DNA from: Planctomycetota bacterium
GTDB taxonomy: Bacteria; Planctomycetota; UBA11346
DNA: 64,000 bases
NCBI GenBank assembly: GCA_016745075.1
Contig: JADGDD010000004.1
Span: 1-64,000 of the forward strand
Reading direction: 5' to 3'
The notes under the pieces are model-generated. The model was not told the DNA's origin, searched no databases, and was given only the letters and a program-made list of their open reading frames with translations. Of the stretch, positions 26,501 to 34,270 are shown one piece after another (position 1 is the stretch's first letter; each line of letters starts with the position of its first letter). The translations under genes and the position numbers were made by a program.

Positions 26501-28786
26501 CCTCTTCCACGAGGTGGATCAACCCTTATTAACTGGACTGAAAGCGATGGACCTGCATTACCAGCTCAAATGATACACAGAACCGATGATTATACAGAGG
26601 CAACATCACCCACTGGAAAATTTACCATTTCTGACATTCCTCCAAGAGTCGCACATACCATAGAAGTTCGAAGAGACCAACCCGAAGAAAAAGGTCGCTT
26701 TCCTGCTGGTGGTGGCTATATACGAATTTCTGGTGGCTTTAGTGAAAGCAACGCAGATCTTAGCCAACCGGATGATGAATACGCTTTTTATACTAGTGCA
26801 ACTGAATCCGAACTTATCTTAGCAGCAGATGGACGAGAAAAATGTACTGCAACGATTGATTTCAAACGAACAACCAGTAAAGTCATTGGACAAGTCAAAT
26901 CATTCCGTCCTATTACTATCACATTAATTAGTTTTGCTGCAACCCTCCCCCCTGACGATAATAAGTTCGCCTACCATGAGGAAACCTTTACAGATGACGG
27001 CAACACTATGTCACCGTCAAAACTACCAAGTAATTCTTACACAAGAAATTATATACAAATCTACAACGTACAGTCAGACCCAGGAAAAATAGAATGGCTG
27101 ACCTATACTGATACCATTCAACGCGGTAAAACTCTCTTCTTTATTGATAGATCAGGAGCAGCATGGGAACGTAACATTATTATCGAAGGCACTACGCCTC
27201 CAGCTGCTCCTGATGGCACAACAGCCTTTGGGGATCTCTACCCTTGGGAAGGCGGATCTCGTATTATGCCAGTCCATAACAAAAATAATCACCGGCTTCG
27301 CTCTGGCGATATGCTGACACTCGTACCCAAACATCTCGGCACAACAAGCACACCACGTCCTTATCAAGCGGCCATTCGCTACACATCTGGTAACTATTTT
27401 TCTTTTTGTGAAGCTTTACCAGATCTTGGCACAACCACGGCCCCTCCCCAAACAGATCCACCTACCCCAGCACCACAAACAACCGTTACCGCCTACCAGT
27501 GGCCGGGCAATAATATAGACATGCTTCCGTGGCTGAACGCACTGGCACCACAGTTTACACAAAAAGATGAAGCCCTTATATTTGTTGGCGGTCAAGACAG
27601 CCGACACAGCACAGACGAACGTATGGATGCGACCATAGACCTTCTCCGAACGAGCAAAGCGTTATGGACCTACCCGAACATCAACATTTTATTCGACGAC
27701 GAAATTGCTCTCGGCACATCCGTTACCCTCAGTTCTTCCATAAGAGGAACCAGCGGCGTCGGGTTAATTGAATTTGGTGACGAGGTTCTTGCTTACACTG
27801 GGCAAGGCAGAAGTATTACCATCCTTGGCAGAGGCCTCTTTGGAACTGATGTACATGATTCAGACTACTTCAGAGACCCAAAACCCTTACGCCTGCTTCC
27901 CCATAAAACAGGCATTCGCCTTGCTGGTAATGAGCAATTCCTCGCTCTTCTCAAAAGTAAAGGGGCAAACTTTCAAGGACCACTCAGCAGCCATGACCGG
28001 ACGACTGACCGAAATAGATATATTCCTCGAAATACTTCTGGTTTTGATTCAAGGGCTCCTGCTTTTCTGATTATACAGCCAGGGGCACCAACAAATGCTT
28101 ACGAAATAGCCTTACTCGTTAATGAAATTCAACAAGTAGGACCAGCCTATGAATATCAACAAGACCCCACCGACCCCAACCCGCCCAACCCACTACCAAA
28201 TCCACCACCACCTGGACAGGTACGAGCCCTGAATAATCGTTTGGTTATCGCACCATGGCTGCGCGGTGCCTATAACACAGAAATCATAGACCAACTAGAC
28301 GAAAATACACTTATTTTTCCATGGTACCCACGGTACCCTTCAGCATTACCACACACAGCAGCAGCGGCTGATATTGAAGAGTATCAACTCCGAAGCCGTA
28401 GCTTTGCATGGGCTGGGTTTCCAATGCGTTACCATAGATGCAGCTTTGAAGACCTCACCAATCCAGCTGCACACATAACATGGGACAATGATAACAACAA
28501 TTTTAAGTTTGAAGTTCGCGCCTTAGAAAGTGGTTATAATTGGCAACAAGCAATAAGCTATCCGGTTAATTCTCTCGGAGAAATACAACAGTTTACATTC
28601 CCAAACAAAGAAACCAATGGCATAGAAATGCGTATTCATTGGCGCTATAATTTCTCTGGTTCAAGCCATAGCGATAGCGATACTGCACAACTCGAAAGTA
28701 TTGCTTCCACCAACCGCGCTCCACGTATTGGTGCCGTCACCATGCGCTGCCGCGCTCCTTCTTATATTATCAGTACGCAGGAATAA
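23525..28786 (+). CDS. Giant GspK-like pseudopilus protein
   Basis: 1753 residues; ordinary GspK is about 300-350. The N-terminus NNGAALVMALFILVALMLMG is a GspK/PilX-type signal-anchor helix with no Glu5, as in GspK, the tip subunit. Further GspK marks are LTIIDESGLIDVNSLGPEGW (about 145), an acidic Asp-rich loop (DINSDPDDDDHDQN, possibly metal binding) and YTALEQLLEADPG. Beyond about residue 330 it is an extracytoplasmic, beta-rich extension unlike GspK. One LamG-like part (about 670-860) contains HFVSFWLTPGDSWDE and NHWSLRYDNGRLILKI. It begins 8 bp after the previous pseudopilin gene. The extension could be an adhesin or cargo. No frameshift is seen. Confidence 0.72.
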   Translation: MRSLSNNGAALVMALFILVALMLMGLPFLFSQSTSVHGAYLFSKGQQSIIEQHNTENIGMDLGQRIVKNVVASGTAPRSKYNDGLDEINNALNANDPNPENYVRKDNKQTNTLVPLYGTEELLQVDIDLLREFKLKSFDPSKAASLTIIDESGLIDVNSLGPEGWTVLLKQVGIDDWDDGGYRDPTTRQWVDDTNSSSPTWDSDDLHSDINSDPDDDDHDQNTELAEALAFYRFKLPNKRYTALEQLLEADPGHNNKDNRIYSHGNTIAANSSFGYRKPLTQQELELLRPVLTFNANGQGKNNEIDIGSLAWYSSASVFAIDFNYALFEDIPGLSNMLCYDTFLLSPYSAPQDTKHIAESFRKSWNPDNQSGLWNDYHQDAIHGVYHSEPDITFNSNSTPALSVHTAQPINYHVAPQSALLYLATSTNNVNQNDLLTQQLITNPLELPRSFTPPPSDPPLATLVRESPVFDATDKPPAGKRSHGIYRIQSAAESLNPAGQSMSYRQREITAQILPNGDLEHHWETQLELRNHSFRRFTSLLTTWPRPLNRYELASFTPAVTDQLNANNPAFYKPIPLLSPELPRDEQFSRTWAAHKQETTHENFLGGATDPLGYSSTNVSSTTSIDNVTPDGMRLTNDTYAFPVQGATTDRDHFAQTSAPSGLIGDDGDPNTPNDTGSITNQKMDEHFVSFWLTPGDSWDESGAVTLLEMRPPQENCGQPYANISPFVHDLSNPIDQRVDGSTTTQNHWSLRYDNGRLILKIANGIIEQEYNYGPTVPLLNNNTDPLLSGLDTRSLGTTSGEKIEEDQGTDLARQQLAPARRRNSFEHFYQMTLKQGQAYYIQVSTNNLSPIGQSIIVDGIVGRNLNSTRTPADGSRTGDHLTAPYHLLLKTDVDCTTLDGEATDTISLIGIDNNLLNTTTFDWLPTGGGHGTIEIQGKMISFASWTQNGRTATINYCNSYNQLGTLTAEAPAYPYFATALTFTSSTTPNTSPLPRGGSTLINWTESDGPALPAQMIHRTDDYTEATSPTGKFTISDIPPRVAHTIEVRRDQPEEKGRFPAGGGYIRISGGFSESNADLSQPDDEYAFYTSATESELILAADGREKCTATIDFKRTTSKVIGQVKSFRPITITLISFAATLPPDDNKFAYHEETFTDDGNTMSPSKLPSNSYTRNYIQIYNVQSDPGKIEWLTYTDTIQRGKTLFFIDRSGAAWERNIIIEGTTPPAAPDGTTAFGDLYPWEGGSRIMPVHNKNNHRLRSGDMLTLVPKHLGTTSTPRPYQAAIRYTSGNYFSFCEALPDLGTTTAPPQTDPPTPAPQTTVTAYQWPGNNIDMLPWLNALAPQFTQKDEALIFVGGQDSRHSTDERMDATIDLLRTSKALWTYPNINILFDDEIALGTSVTLSSSIRGTSGVGLIEFGDEVLAYTGQGRSITILGRGLFGTDVHDSDYFRDPKPLRLLPHKTGIRLAGNEQFLALLKSKGANFQGPLSSHDRTTDRNRYIPRNTSGFDSRAPAFLIIQPGAPTNAYEIALLVNEIQQVGPAYEYQQDPTDPNPPNPLPNPPPPGQVRALNNRLVIAPWLRGAYNTEIIDQLDENTLIFPWYPRYPSALPHTAAAADIEEYQLRSRSFAWAGFPMRYHRCSFEDLTNPAAHITWDNDNNNFKFEVRALESGYNWQQAISYPVNSLGEIQQFTFPNKETNGIEMRIHWRYNFSGSSHSDSDTAQLESIASTNRAPRIGAVTMRCRAPSYIISTQE

Positions 28787-28789
28787 TTT

Positions 28790-29815
28790 ATGCACCTCGG
28801 ATTCACTCTTACAGAAGTGCTTGTTTCTATCACTATTTTCTTAACCGTGAGCATGGGAATGATGGGCATTTATTCCTCTGCTACAACCATCTACCATGAT
28901 GGTGAACGTGGCCGCGCGACCAACAACGATGCTTTGCGTGTCTTTAATGTTCTTGAACGTGATATGAATAATATGGTTCCGTACGAAAGCGGTGGATATT
29001 TTTACGCGTGGAATGATGACAACGCCAATAACGGCAACTGTGTTATTGGTTGGACTGCACATGTGCAAGACCCTGCAATCAATAGCGCCTACACTTTCAT
29101 CCTGTGGGGTATTAATCAAGAAGGTCATCTTAAACGGACAGAACTCTCATTAGATAACAAACTACGACCAACAGCACTCCTTTCAAAATTTGATAACCCC
29201 ACCAGGCTACTTGATTCTGGTACAAACGGAGTCATTTACTCACACTCCTGTTTACACTTTGGCACCTGGCTTGTTGGTACCAGCCACCAACTCAATTCTT
29301 CCTATGCCCGGTCTATTGCTCCCGAACCGGGGTCTTTCTGGAAAACCGTTTTACTCTCAGATGGCAATACATTTACTGCTGCAGAACCATCTGGTGACAC
29401 AGGGCCAGCCAACACGAACTATTATACAAATCTTGTACTATGGGGCAGCCATAGACCACAAACACCAACTGCCATGCGCTTTACTGTCGTGCTCACTGCA
29501 AATAAGACCACTCATAGAAACGAAGCAATTCTCAAAAATATTGATGACCAGACGGCTGAAGTCGTTGGCGTGCAATCTTTTCCTGCTGGTATGAATGCGC
29601 TTATGCTTATTGAAAATAAAGAGTGGGTTGCTTACGAGCGTGCAGACGGCAATACACTCTACCTTAACACACAGAATAGTGTTGGTTTACTTGGTGGTGC
29701 AAATAATGGCCGAGCTGTTCTTGGAAGTCAACAGTTTACGATGCCAACCACTGGACCATTGCCCACTGTTCGTTTTGGCCGATATTATTCTTTTACCCGA
29801 CATTTGGGACAATAA
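28790..29815 (+). CDS. GspJ/PilW-like pseudopilin
   Basis: 341 residues. Very short leader MHLG followed by FTLTEVLVSITIFLTVSMG (cleavage after G4, Glu5 present), then NNDALRVFNVLERDMNNMVP, the GspJ/PilW-type helix that follows the TM. The C-terminal part is beta-rich. It starts 3 bp after the giant GspK-like gene, so it is co-translated in practice. Its TAA ends at 29815, directly abutting the stop of the convergent transglutaminase gene with no space for a terminator. GspJ normally joins GspI and GspK at the tip of the pseudopilus. Confidence 0.8.
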   Translation: MHLGFTLTEVLVSITIFLTVSMGMMGIYSSATTIYHDGERGRATNNDALRVFNVLERDMNNMVPYESGGYFYAWNDDNANNGNCVIGWTAHVQDPAINSAYTFILWGINQEGHLKRTELSLDNKLRPTALLSKFDNPTRLLDSGTNGVIYSHSCLHFGTWLVGTSHQLNSSYARSIAPEPGSFWKTVLLSDGNTFTAAEPSGDTGPANTNYYTNLVLWGSHRPQTPTAMRFTVVLTANKTTHRNEAILKNIDDQTAEVVGVQSFPAGMNALMLIENKEWVAYERADGNTLYLNTQNSVGLLGGANNGRAVLGSQQFTMPTTGPLPTVRFGRYYSFTRHLGQ

Positions 29816-31783
29816 TTATTTAAGCTGACGAAGAGCATTGTGCATCTCTTGCAATGCAGCTTTCCGGTTAGGTGTTTGGGTATAGCGGGCAGTAATATAA
29901 GATTGGGTAATATTCTGAATAGGTACTGCTTGCTCTGGTAGCTGAAGGCAAGCGCGTTGAGCGTAAATATTTGGAGCTTCGTTGTGCTCTTTGGGGCACC
30001 CTTTTTTGTCCATTATGTGTAAAAAACTAATCCATTGACGTTGGATCGGGTCTGGTTCTCGACGACGGTGTGGCAACCAGCGGGCAATGACGAATAAAAA
30101 GAGCACCGCAAGTACGAAAACAGCGATACTGATGTAACGCATGCGAACATTATGAAGACCAAGTTTGTATAACAAACCGCGTTGGCTGCCCGCATCGTAC
30201 CCCAAGAAAATATTATCCCATTTGTAATCTATATAACTGAGCCACTCACGAGTTTGAACCTGAATAGATTCCCAAACAGAATCGTCTTCTACATCCCATG
30301 GGGAACGTAAGGGGTTCGTCTCATTTTGAGTACGGACACTACCATCTGCCATGGGTATGCCTTCAGTAGGGTCTACACGTATCCATGCGTTGCTATCTCT
30401 GTCATACACTTCACACCATGAATGAGCCGTTGAATTTCTTACTTCTATAAATGAGCCCATTTCATTCCAGACACCGCCACGGTAGCCATTGATAATACGC
30501 GTGGGCACACCAATCAAGCGCATCACTAAAGCGAAAGACGTTGCGTAATGGCCACAAAAACCACTACGTTTTTCAAGGAGAAATGTTTCGACTGGGTTCT
30601 TTCCCATTACTCCTGGATTTAATGTGTAAGTAAAATTATTATCAAGATACCACCGTTGTGCATTGGCTATAATATCTGTTGTAGCAGATACGTTTTGTCG
30701 CCAAGTATCTGCTATATCTTGTACCGCTGATGGTATACGTGCTGGAACACGCATACCATGTGTCCAAATAAATTCATGATGCCCCTGTGCTAACAGACCA
30801 GTTGCGGGCTGGCCTGTACTTTGCACGGTATAGGCAATCGCGTTATCTGTTAAACGTTCCCCAATGATCGTTCCACCAAGATCTATAAAATAATCTTCTG
30901 GACGAGTACATGGATGATCTAAAGAAAATACCCACGGGTTGCCATGTGGTTCTATCGTTATGCGCTGCTCTATCGTCTCTGAAAAAAACTGTTGGATACG
31001 TTCTAATCCATCCAGTTCTATACGCGGTACTTCTTTTTCATTGAGCCATGCCCCATTCTCTCCAATATCCCATAAAACGGGTCCGCGCCAATACCATGTA
31101 TGAGCAGGCGGAATAACACCGTTGGGAAATTCCACACGAAAAGCAAGACTATTATTTCTTGCAAGTGACGCAACACTGCCTGGCAATAAATGATCACTCA
31201 CGCCTGTTCGAGCATTGGATAAAGGCAAACCCAATGCCGCTTGTGGGCGCGGAAGAAATAAAAACATAAAAATAATAACAGGCAGGGATTTCAACACCAA
31301 CACCCCCTGTCGCCGCAGAGATGGTTTCCATGCTGGATTTTCTTCACCTGAAATATGACAGCGATGAAGACTGGCTAAACAGACCAACAAAGCACATACC
31401 GTATAAAGTGTTACCCAAATATCATGAGAGCGAGTCACCAGTGCACCAATAATAATAAGCGCGAGTAAATGCTGTACTAAATAGTCTCGTCGTTGTTTGG
31501 CTTCGATCAGTTTAAACCACGAAAAGCCAATAAGCATGGTCGTTCCGCTTTCTGGATTCAATTGAAACCCATACCACAAGAGAGAGCCGTAGAGTAAAGC
31601 CAAGGTTCCAAGAGAACGAACAATTGACTGCGGTAGGCGTTTAAGATCTGAACCGACCGACCAACGCCACCAGCCACAGAGAGCAATAAACGGATACATC
31701 CAGATGGGTAAATCTGAATAATGAGGCAAGGTTGCTACGCCAAGAGCAACAAGCACGTTGTTAATAAAACGTGGATGATTCAT
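29816..31783 (-). CDS. Membrane-bound transglutaminase-like protein (TgpA/DUF3488 type)
   Basis: 655 residues. Five to seven N-terminal TM helices are followed by an extracytoplasmic transglutaminase-like domain: KRSGFCGHYATSFALVMRLI (Cys), NSTAHSWCEVYD (His) and WIRVDPTEG (Asp) give the triad. A last TM (YISIAVFVLAVLFLFVIARW) precedes a cytoplasmic tail. In Pseudomonas the homologue TgpA is essential, but the substrate is unknown. I start at the ATG 31783, which overlaps the DUF58 stop (TGATG); the frame remains open 14 codons further. It forms a MoxR-DUF58-transglutaminase operon, a common trio. Confidence 0.88.
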   Translation of the reverse strand: MNHPRFINNVLVALGVATLPHYSDLPIWMYPFIALCGWWRWSVGSDLKRLPQSIVRSLGTLALLYGSLLWYGFQLNPESGTTMLIGFSWFKLIEAKQRRDYLVQHLLALIIIGALVTRSHDIWVTLYTVCALLVCLASLHRCHISGEENPAWKPSLRRQGVLVLKSLPVIIFMFLFLPRPQAALGLPLSNARTGVSDHLLPGSVASLARNNSLAFRVEFPNGVIPPAHTWYWRGPVLWDIGENGAWLNEKEVPRIELDGLERIQQFFSETIEQRITIEPHGNPWVFSLDHPCTRPEDYFIDLGGTIIGERLTDNAIAYTVQSTGQPATGLLAQGHHEFIWTHGMRVPARIPSAVQDIADTWRQNVSATTDIIANAQRWYLDNNFTYTLNPGVMGKNPVETFLLEKRSGFCGHYATSFALVMRLIGVPTRIINGYRGGVWNEMGSFIEVRNSTAHSWCEVYDRDSNAWIRVDPTEGIPMADGSVRTQNETNPLRSPWDVEDDSVWESIQVQTREWLSYIDYKWDNIFLGYDAGSQRGLLYKLGLHNVRMRYISIAVFVLAVLFLFVIARWLPHRRREPDPIQRQWISFLHIMDKKGCPKEHNEAPNIYAQRACLQLPEQAVPIQNITQSYITARYTQTPNRKAALQEMHNALRQLK

Positions 31784-32676
31784 CACAGCTGCCTCGTTCC
31801 ACAGGCGGCAAGTAATTCTAAACATGCTTGTTTATGTTCTGGCCCAGAACTCTGTTGAGCCGAACCTCCGTCACATTCTAAGGCGTAGAGTTCTCCGCTC
31901 AATTCAGCATCACAAACCCACTGGCATAATTGTTGCAACCCCTCTTCATACGGAAGATCAGCAACATGAGCGCTACTCAAGTAATGCCGTCCATGACCAT
32001 CTGGTTCGCCAAAATGTTTTACCATAAGTGGGCCACCACGCGCAAGTGAACGCCAATCTATGCGCTTTTGTGAATCCCCCATTTGATAACGGCGGAAACC
32101 AACAAAATCTTCTCCACCAGTAGACTGGCTGGTATCGCTCTCTACACCAGGCAAATCTTTATCACCTGCGGGTATGGGATACACATACGCCCGAATATCG
32201 ACAGGAACGGTCTGTGAAATGTGAACAAAACCATAAGGCTGACTTGTCTGCACAGTACACTGCTCAATAGTATAAACACCACGGGGTAATTCTGAGCACA
32301 ACACTGTCACATGAGCCACGCCTCCAGCTTCAACCACAGCAATTCCGGCTTTGTACTGTTCGTCTTCTATTTCAATAAGCACTTCTATGCCAGGGTGTTC
32401 TTTGCCTGATGAGCACAATAAAAATGGAATATTTAATGGGTTCCCCGCATAAACCGAATCAACTGATCCAGACTGGACCCGTAAACCTTTTAAAGAACGA
32501 TAGGTTTCAAAAAAGCTCAATAAAGAAACGGCACTCAGTAAACAGAATACTAAATAAATAACATTGTTGCGATAATTGATCGCAAATAACAACAGCACAC
32601 CTAAAAGCCCACCGTAATACAAAGCAACCCAAGTAAAACGAAGCTTTACGCGGGACGAAACTTCTGTTTCGCTCAT
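31783..32676 (-). CDS. DUF58 protein
   Basis: 297 residues. Two N-terminal TM helices (VALYYGGLLGVLLLFAI; VIYLVFCLLSAVSLLSF) are followed by a beta-rich region and the DUF58 core GFRRYQMGDSQKRIDWRSLA. The family is a vWA-related partner of MoxR ATPases, of unknown biochemical role. It is coupled by ATGA to moxR before it and by TGATG to the transglutaminase gene after it. The segment after the DUF58 motif is shorter than in many relatives, ending soon after an 'ALECDGG' stretch. Confidence 0.85.
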   Translation of the reverse strand: MSETEVSSRVKLRFTWVALYYGGLLGVLLLFAINYRNNVIYLVFCLLSAVSLLSFFETYRSLKGLRVQSGSVDSVYAGNPLNIPFLLCSSGKEHPGIEVLIEIEDEQYKAGIAVVEAGGVAHVTVLCSELPRGVYTIEQCTVQTSQPYGFVHISQTVPVDIRAYVYPIPAGDKDLPGVESDTSQSTGGEDFVGFRRYQMGDSQKRIDWRSLARGGPLMVKHFGEPDGHGRHYLSSAHVADLPYEEGLQQLCQWVCDAELSGELYALECDGGSAQQSSGPEHKQACLELLAACGTRQL

Positions 32677-33590
32677 CGCACCGCTACAGATGAAAGCATT
32701 TCATCAACAATAAGCGAGCCGTCACGGGTAGAACGGCCGCGCAAACGGTGGGCCATAACCGCATGGGCAATAGCCTGTACATCTTCTGGCAACACCGCAC
32801 TGCGACCATCAATAAATGCCCATGCTTGTGCTGCACGTTTTACTCCGAGTCCAGCACGCGGACTTAAACCAGGTGCAGCGACTTGCCGACTAGCAGTTAA
32901 CAGATCTAACATATATTCATAAATAGGATCGCTGACAAAGACATCAGCCACATGCGCTTGCATAGCCTGTAAAACAGCAGCATTTGTGATAGCGCTCATA
33001 TCTGCGAGTAAACTCTTACGGTCCGGTTCTTTCAACATTTGCCGTTCAGCCGCACGTTCTGGATGACCAAGATGAAGGCGCATCAAGAAGCGGTCTAATT
33101 GTGATTCTGGCAACATAAACGTACCGACTTGCTCTAAAGGGTTCTGTGTTGCCATAACAAAAAATGGTTGTGGCAGGACATGCGTTTCACCATCAATAGA
33201 GACTTGTTGTTCTTCCATCGCTTCCAATAAAGCACTCTGTGTTTTAGGGCTGGCGCGGTTAATTTCATCTGCCAATAACAGGTGGGTAAACACTGGTCCT
33301 GAATGAAAAACAAAAGATTCGGTTTGCCTATTATAAACATTGGCTCCAATAATATCTGCGGGTAGCATATCGCTTGTACATTGGATACGGTTAAAGTCTA
33401 AACCTAATAACGAAGCAAGACCGTGAGATAAGGTTGTTTTACCAACGCCGGGAATATCTTCTATGAGCAAGTGCCCACGTGCCAACAAACAACACACTGC
33501 TTGCCGTAACACGACCTCCTTACCAAGAATTATATCGCCAAGGCGGTCTAATACGGTGGAGATGTGGGTTTGTGCGTCAGATATATTCAT
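32673..33590 (-). CDS. MoxR-family AAA+ ATPase
   Basis: 305 residues. Walker A IEDIPGVGKTTLSHGLA, Walker B LLLADEINRASPKTQSALLEAMEE (split here as LLLADEINRA and SALLEAMEE), sensor 1 FFVMATQNP and the arginine-finger region LPESQLDRFLMRL are all MoxR-typical. MoxR proteins act as chaperone-like ATPases for partner vWA/DUF58 proteins, such as the gene that follows with an ATGA overlap. The ATG at 33590 is used; the open frame begins two codons earlier at a TTG. It is first gene of the trio, and separated by 80 bp from aroK. Confidence 0.92.
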   Translation of the reverse strand: MNISDAQTHISTVLDRLGDIILGKEVVLRQAVCCLLARGHLLIEDIPGVGKTTLSHGLASLLGLDFNRIQCTSDMLPADIIGANVYNRQTESFVFHSGPVFTHLLLADEINRASPKTQSALLEAMEEQQVSIDGETHVLPQPFFVMATQNPLEQVGTFMLPESQLDRFLMRLHLGHPERAAERQMLKEPDRKSLLADMSAITNAAVLQAMQAHVADVFVSDPIYEYMLDLLTASRQVAAPGLSPRAGLGVKRAAQAWAFIDGRSAVLPEDVQAIAHAVMAHRLRGRSTRDGSLIVDEMLSSVAVR

Positions 33591-33670
33591 ACCCAAGCTT
33601 AGGCCAAAAAAAGAAATGGGGCAAGCATCAGATTAGCGTTGCACCCATTGAGATGCGCCCGCTCTTATAC

Positions 33671-34192
33671 TTACAAACTACGCAGGTAGCACATAACCTG
33701 CTCGCACACTTGTTCAATAGGAAGCGAGGCATCTATAAGCACATCTGCACAAGCTCTGTAGAGTGGCTCCCGAATACTAAGAATACCTGCGACTTCTTCT
33801 GCAACGCTTTTGCCACTAAGGCTTGGCCGATTGCCAGCATTTCGATTGAGGCGGCCAGACAACACCGCCGCTTCCGCCTGTAGATAACAGACCGCAGTAC
33901 TGCTTTTTTGCAAAAGGCTGCGGTTTGCTTCACTCAGAATAGCTCCACCACCAGTAGACAGAACCATGTCTGGATACTCTGCGTAGAGTCTCGTGAGTGT
34001 TTCACTTTCTAAGGCACGGAAATGCGGCTCACCATCGGTAGCAAAGATATCTGCAATAGTCCGTTTGGACCGTTTTTCTAAAGCAGCGTCAGCATCTATA
34101 AACGGAATCTTAAGCACTTGCGCCAACAATGGCCCAACGGTGCTCTTTCCAGAAGCTCTATACCCTGTTAAGGTCACGACTTGCCTACTCAT
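33671..34192 (-). CDS. aroK: Shikimate kinase
   Basis: 173 residues, the normal size. It phosphorylates shikimate in aromatic amino acid (and menaquinone/chorismate) synthesis. Seen: Walker A GYRASGKSTVG, the substrate-binding D-A-D (IDADAALEKRS), FRALESE, STGGGAIL and the lid region NRPSLSGKS. It reads away from the Ser/Thr kinase gene across 78 bp. The chorismate-using menD lies at 40942-42597. Confidence 0.92.
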   Translation of the reverse strand: MSRQVVTLTGYRASGKSTVGPLLAQVLKIPFIDADAALEKRSKRTIADIFATDGEPHFRALESETLTRLYAEYPDMVLSTGGGAILSEANRSLLQKSSTAVCYLQAEAAVLSGRLNRNAGNRPSLSGKSVAEEVAGILSIREPLYRACADVLIDASLPIEQVCEQVMCYLRSL

Positions 34193-34270
34193 TCACGTCC
34201 TCGTTTCTCGTGTGAATAATGGTTGCGATACGGCGGACAGCATCAGAATATCCGCGAACTTGGGAGTAGT

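Noticed and set aside
21227-29815. Complete type II secretion system
   Set aside because: Only pseudopilin-type genes are present; secretin, ATPase, platform protein and prepilin peptidase are absent from the window.
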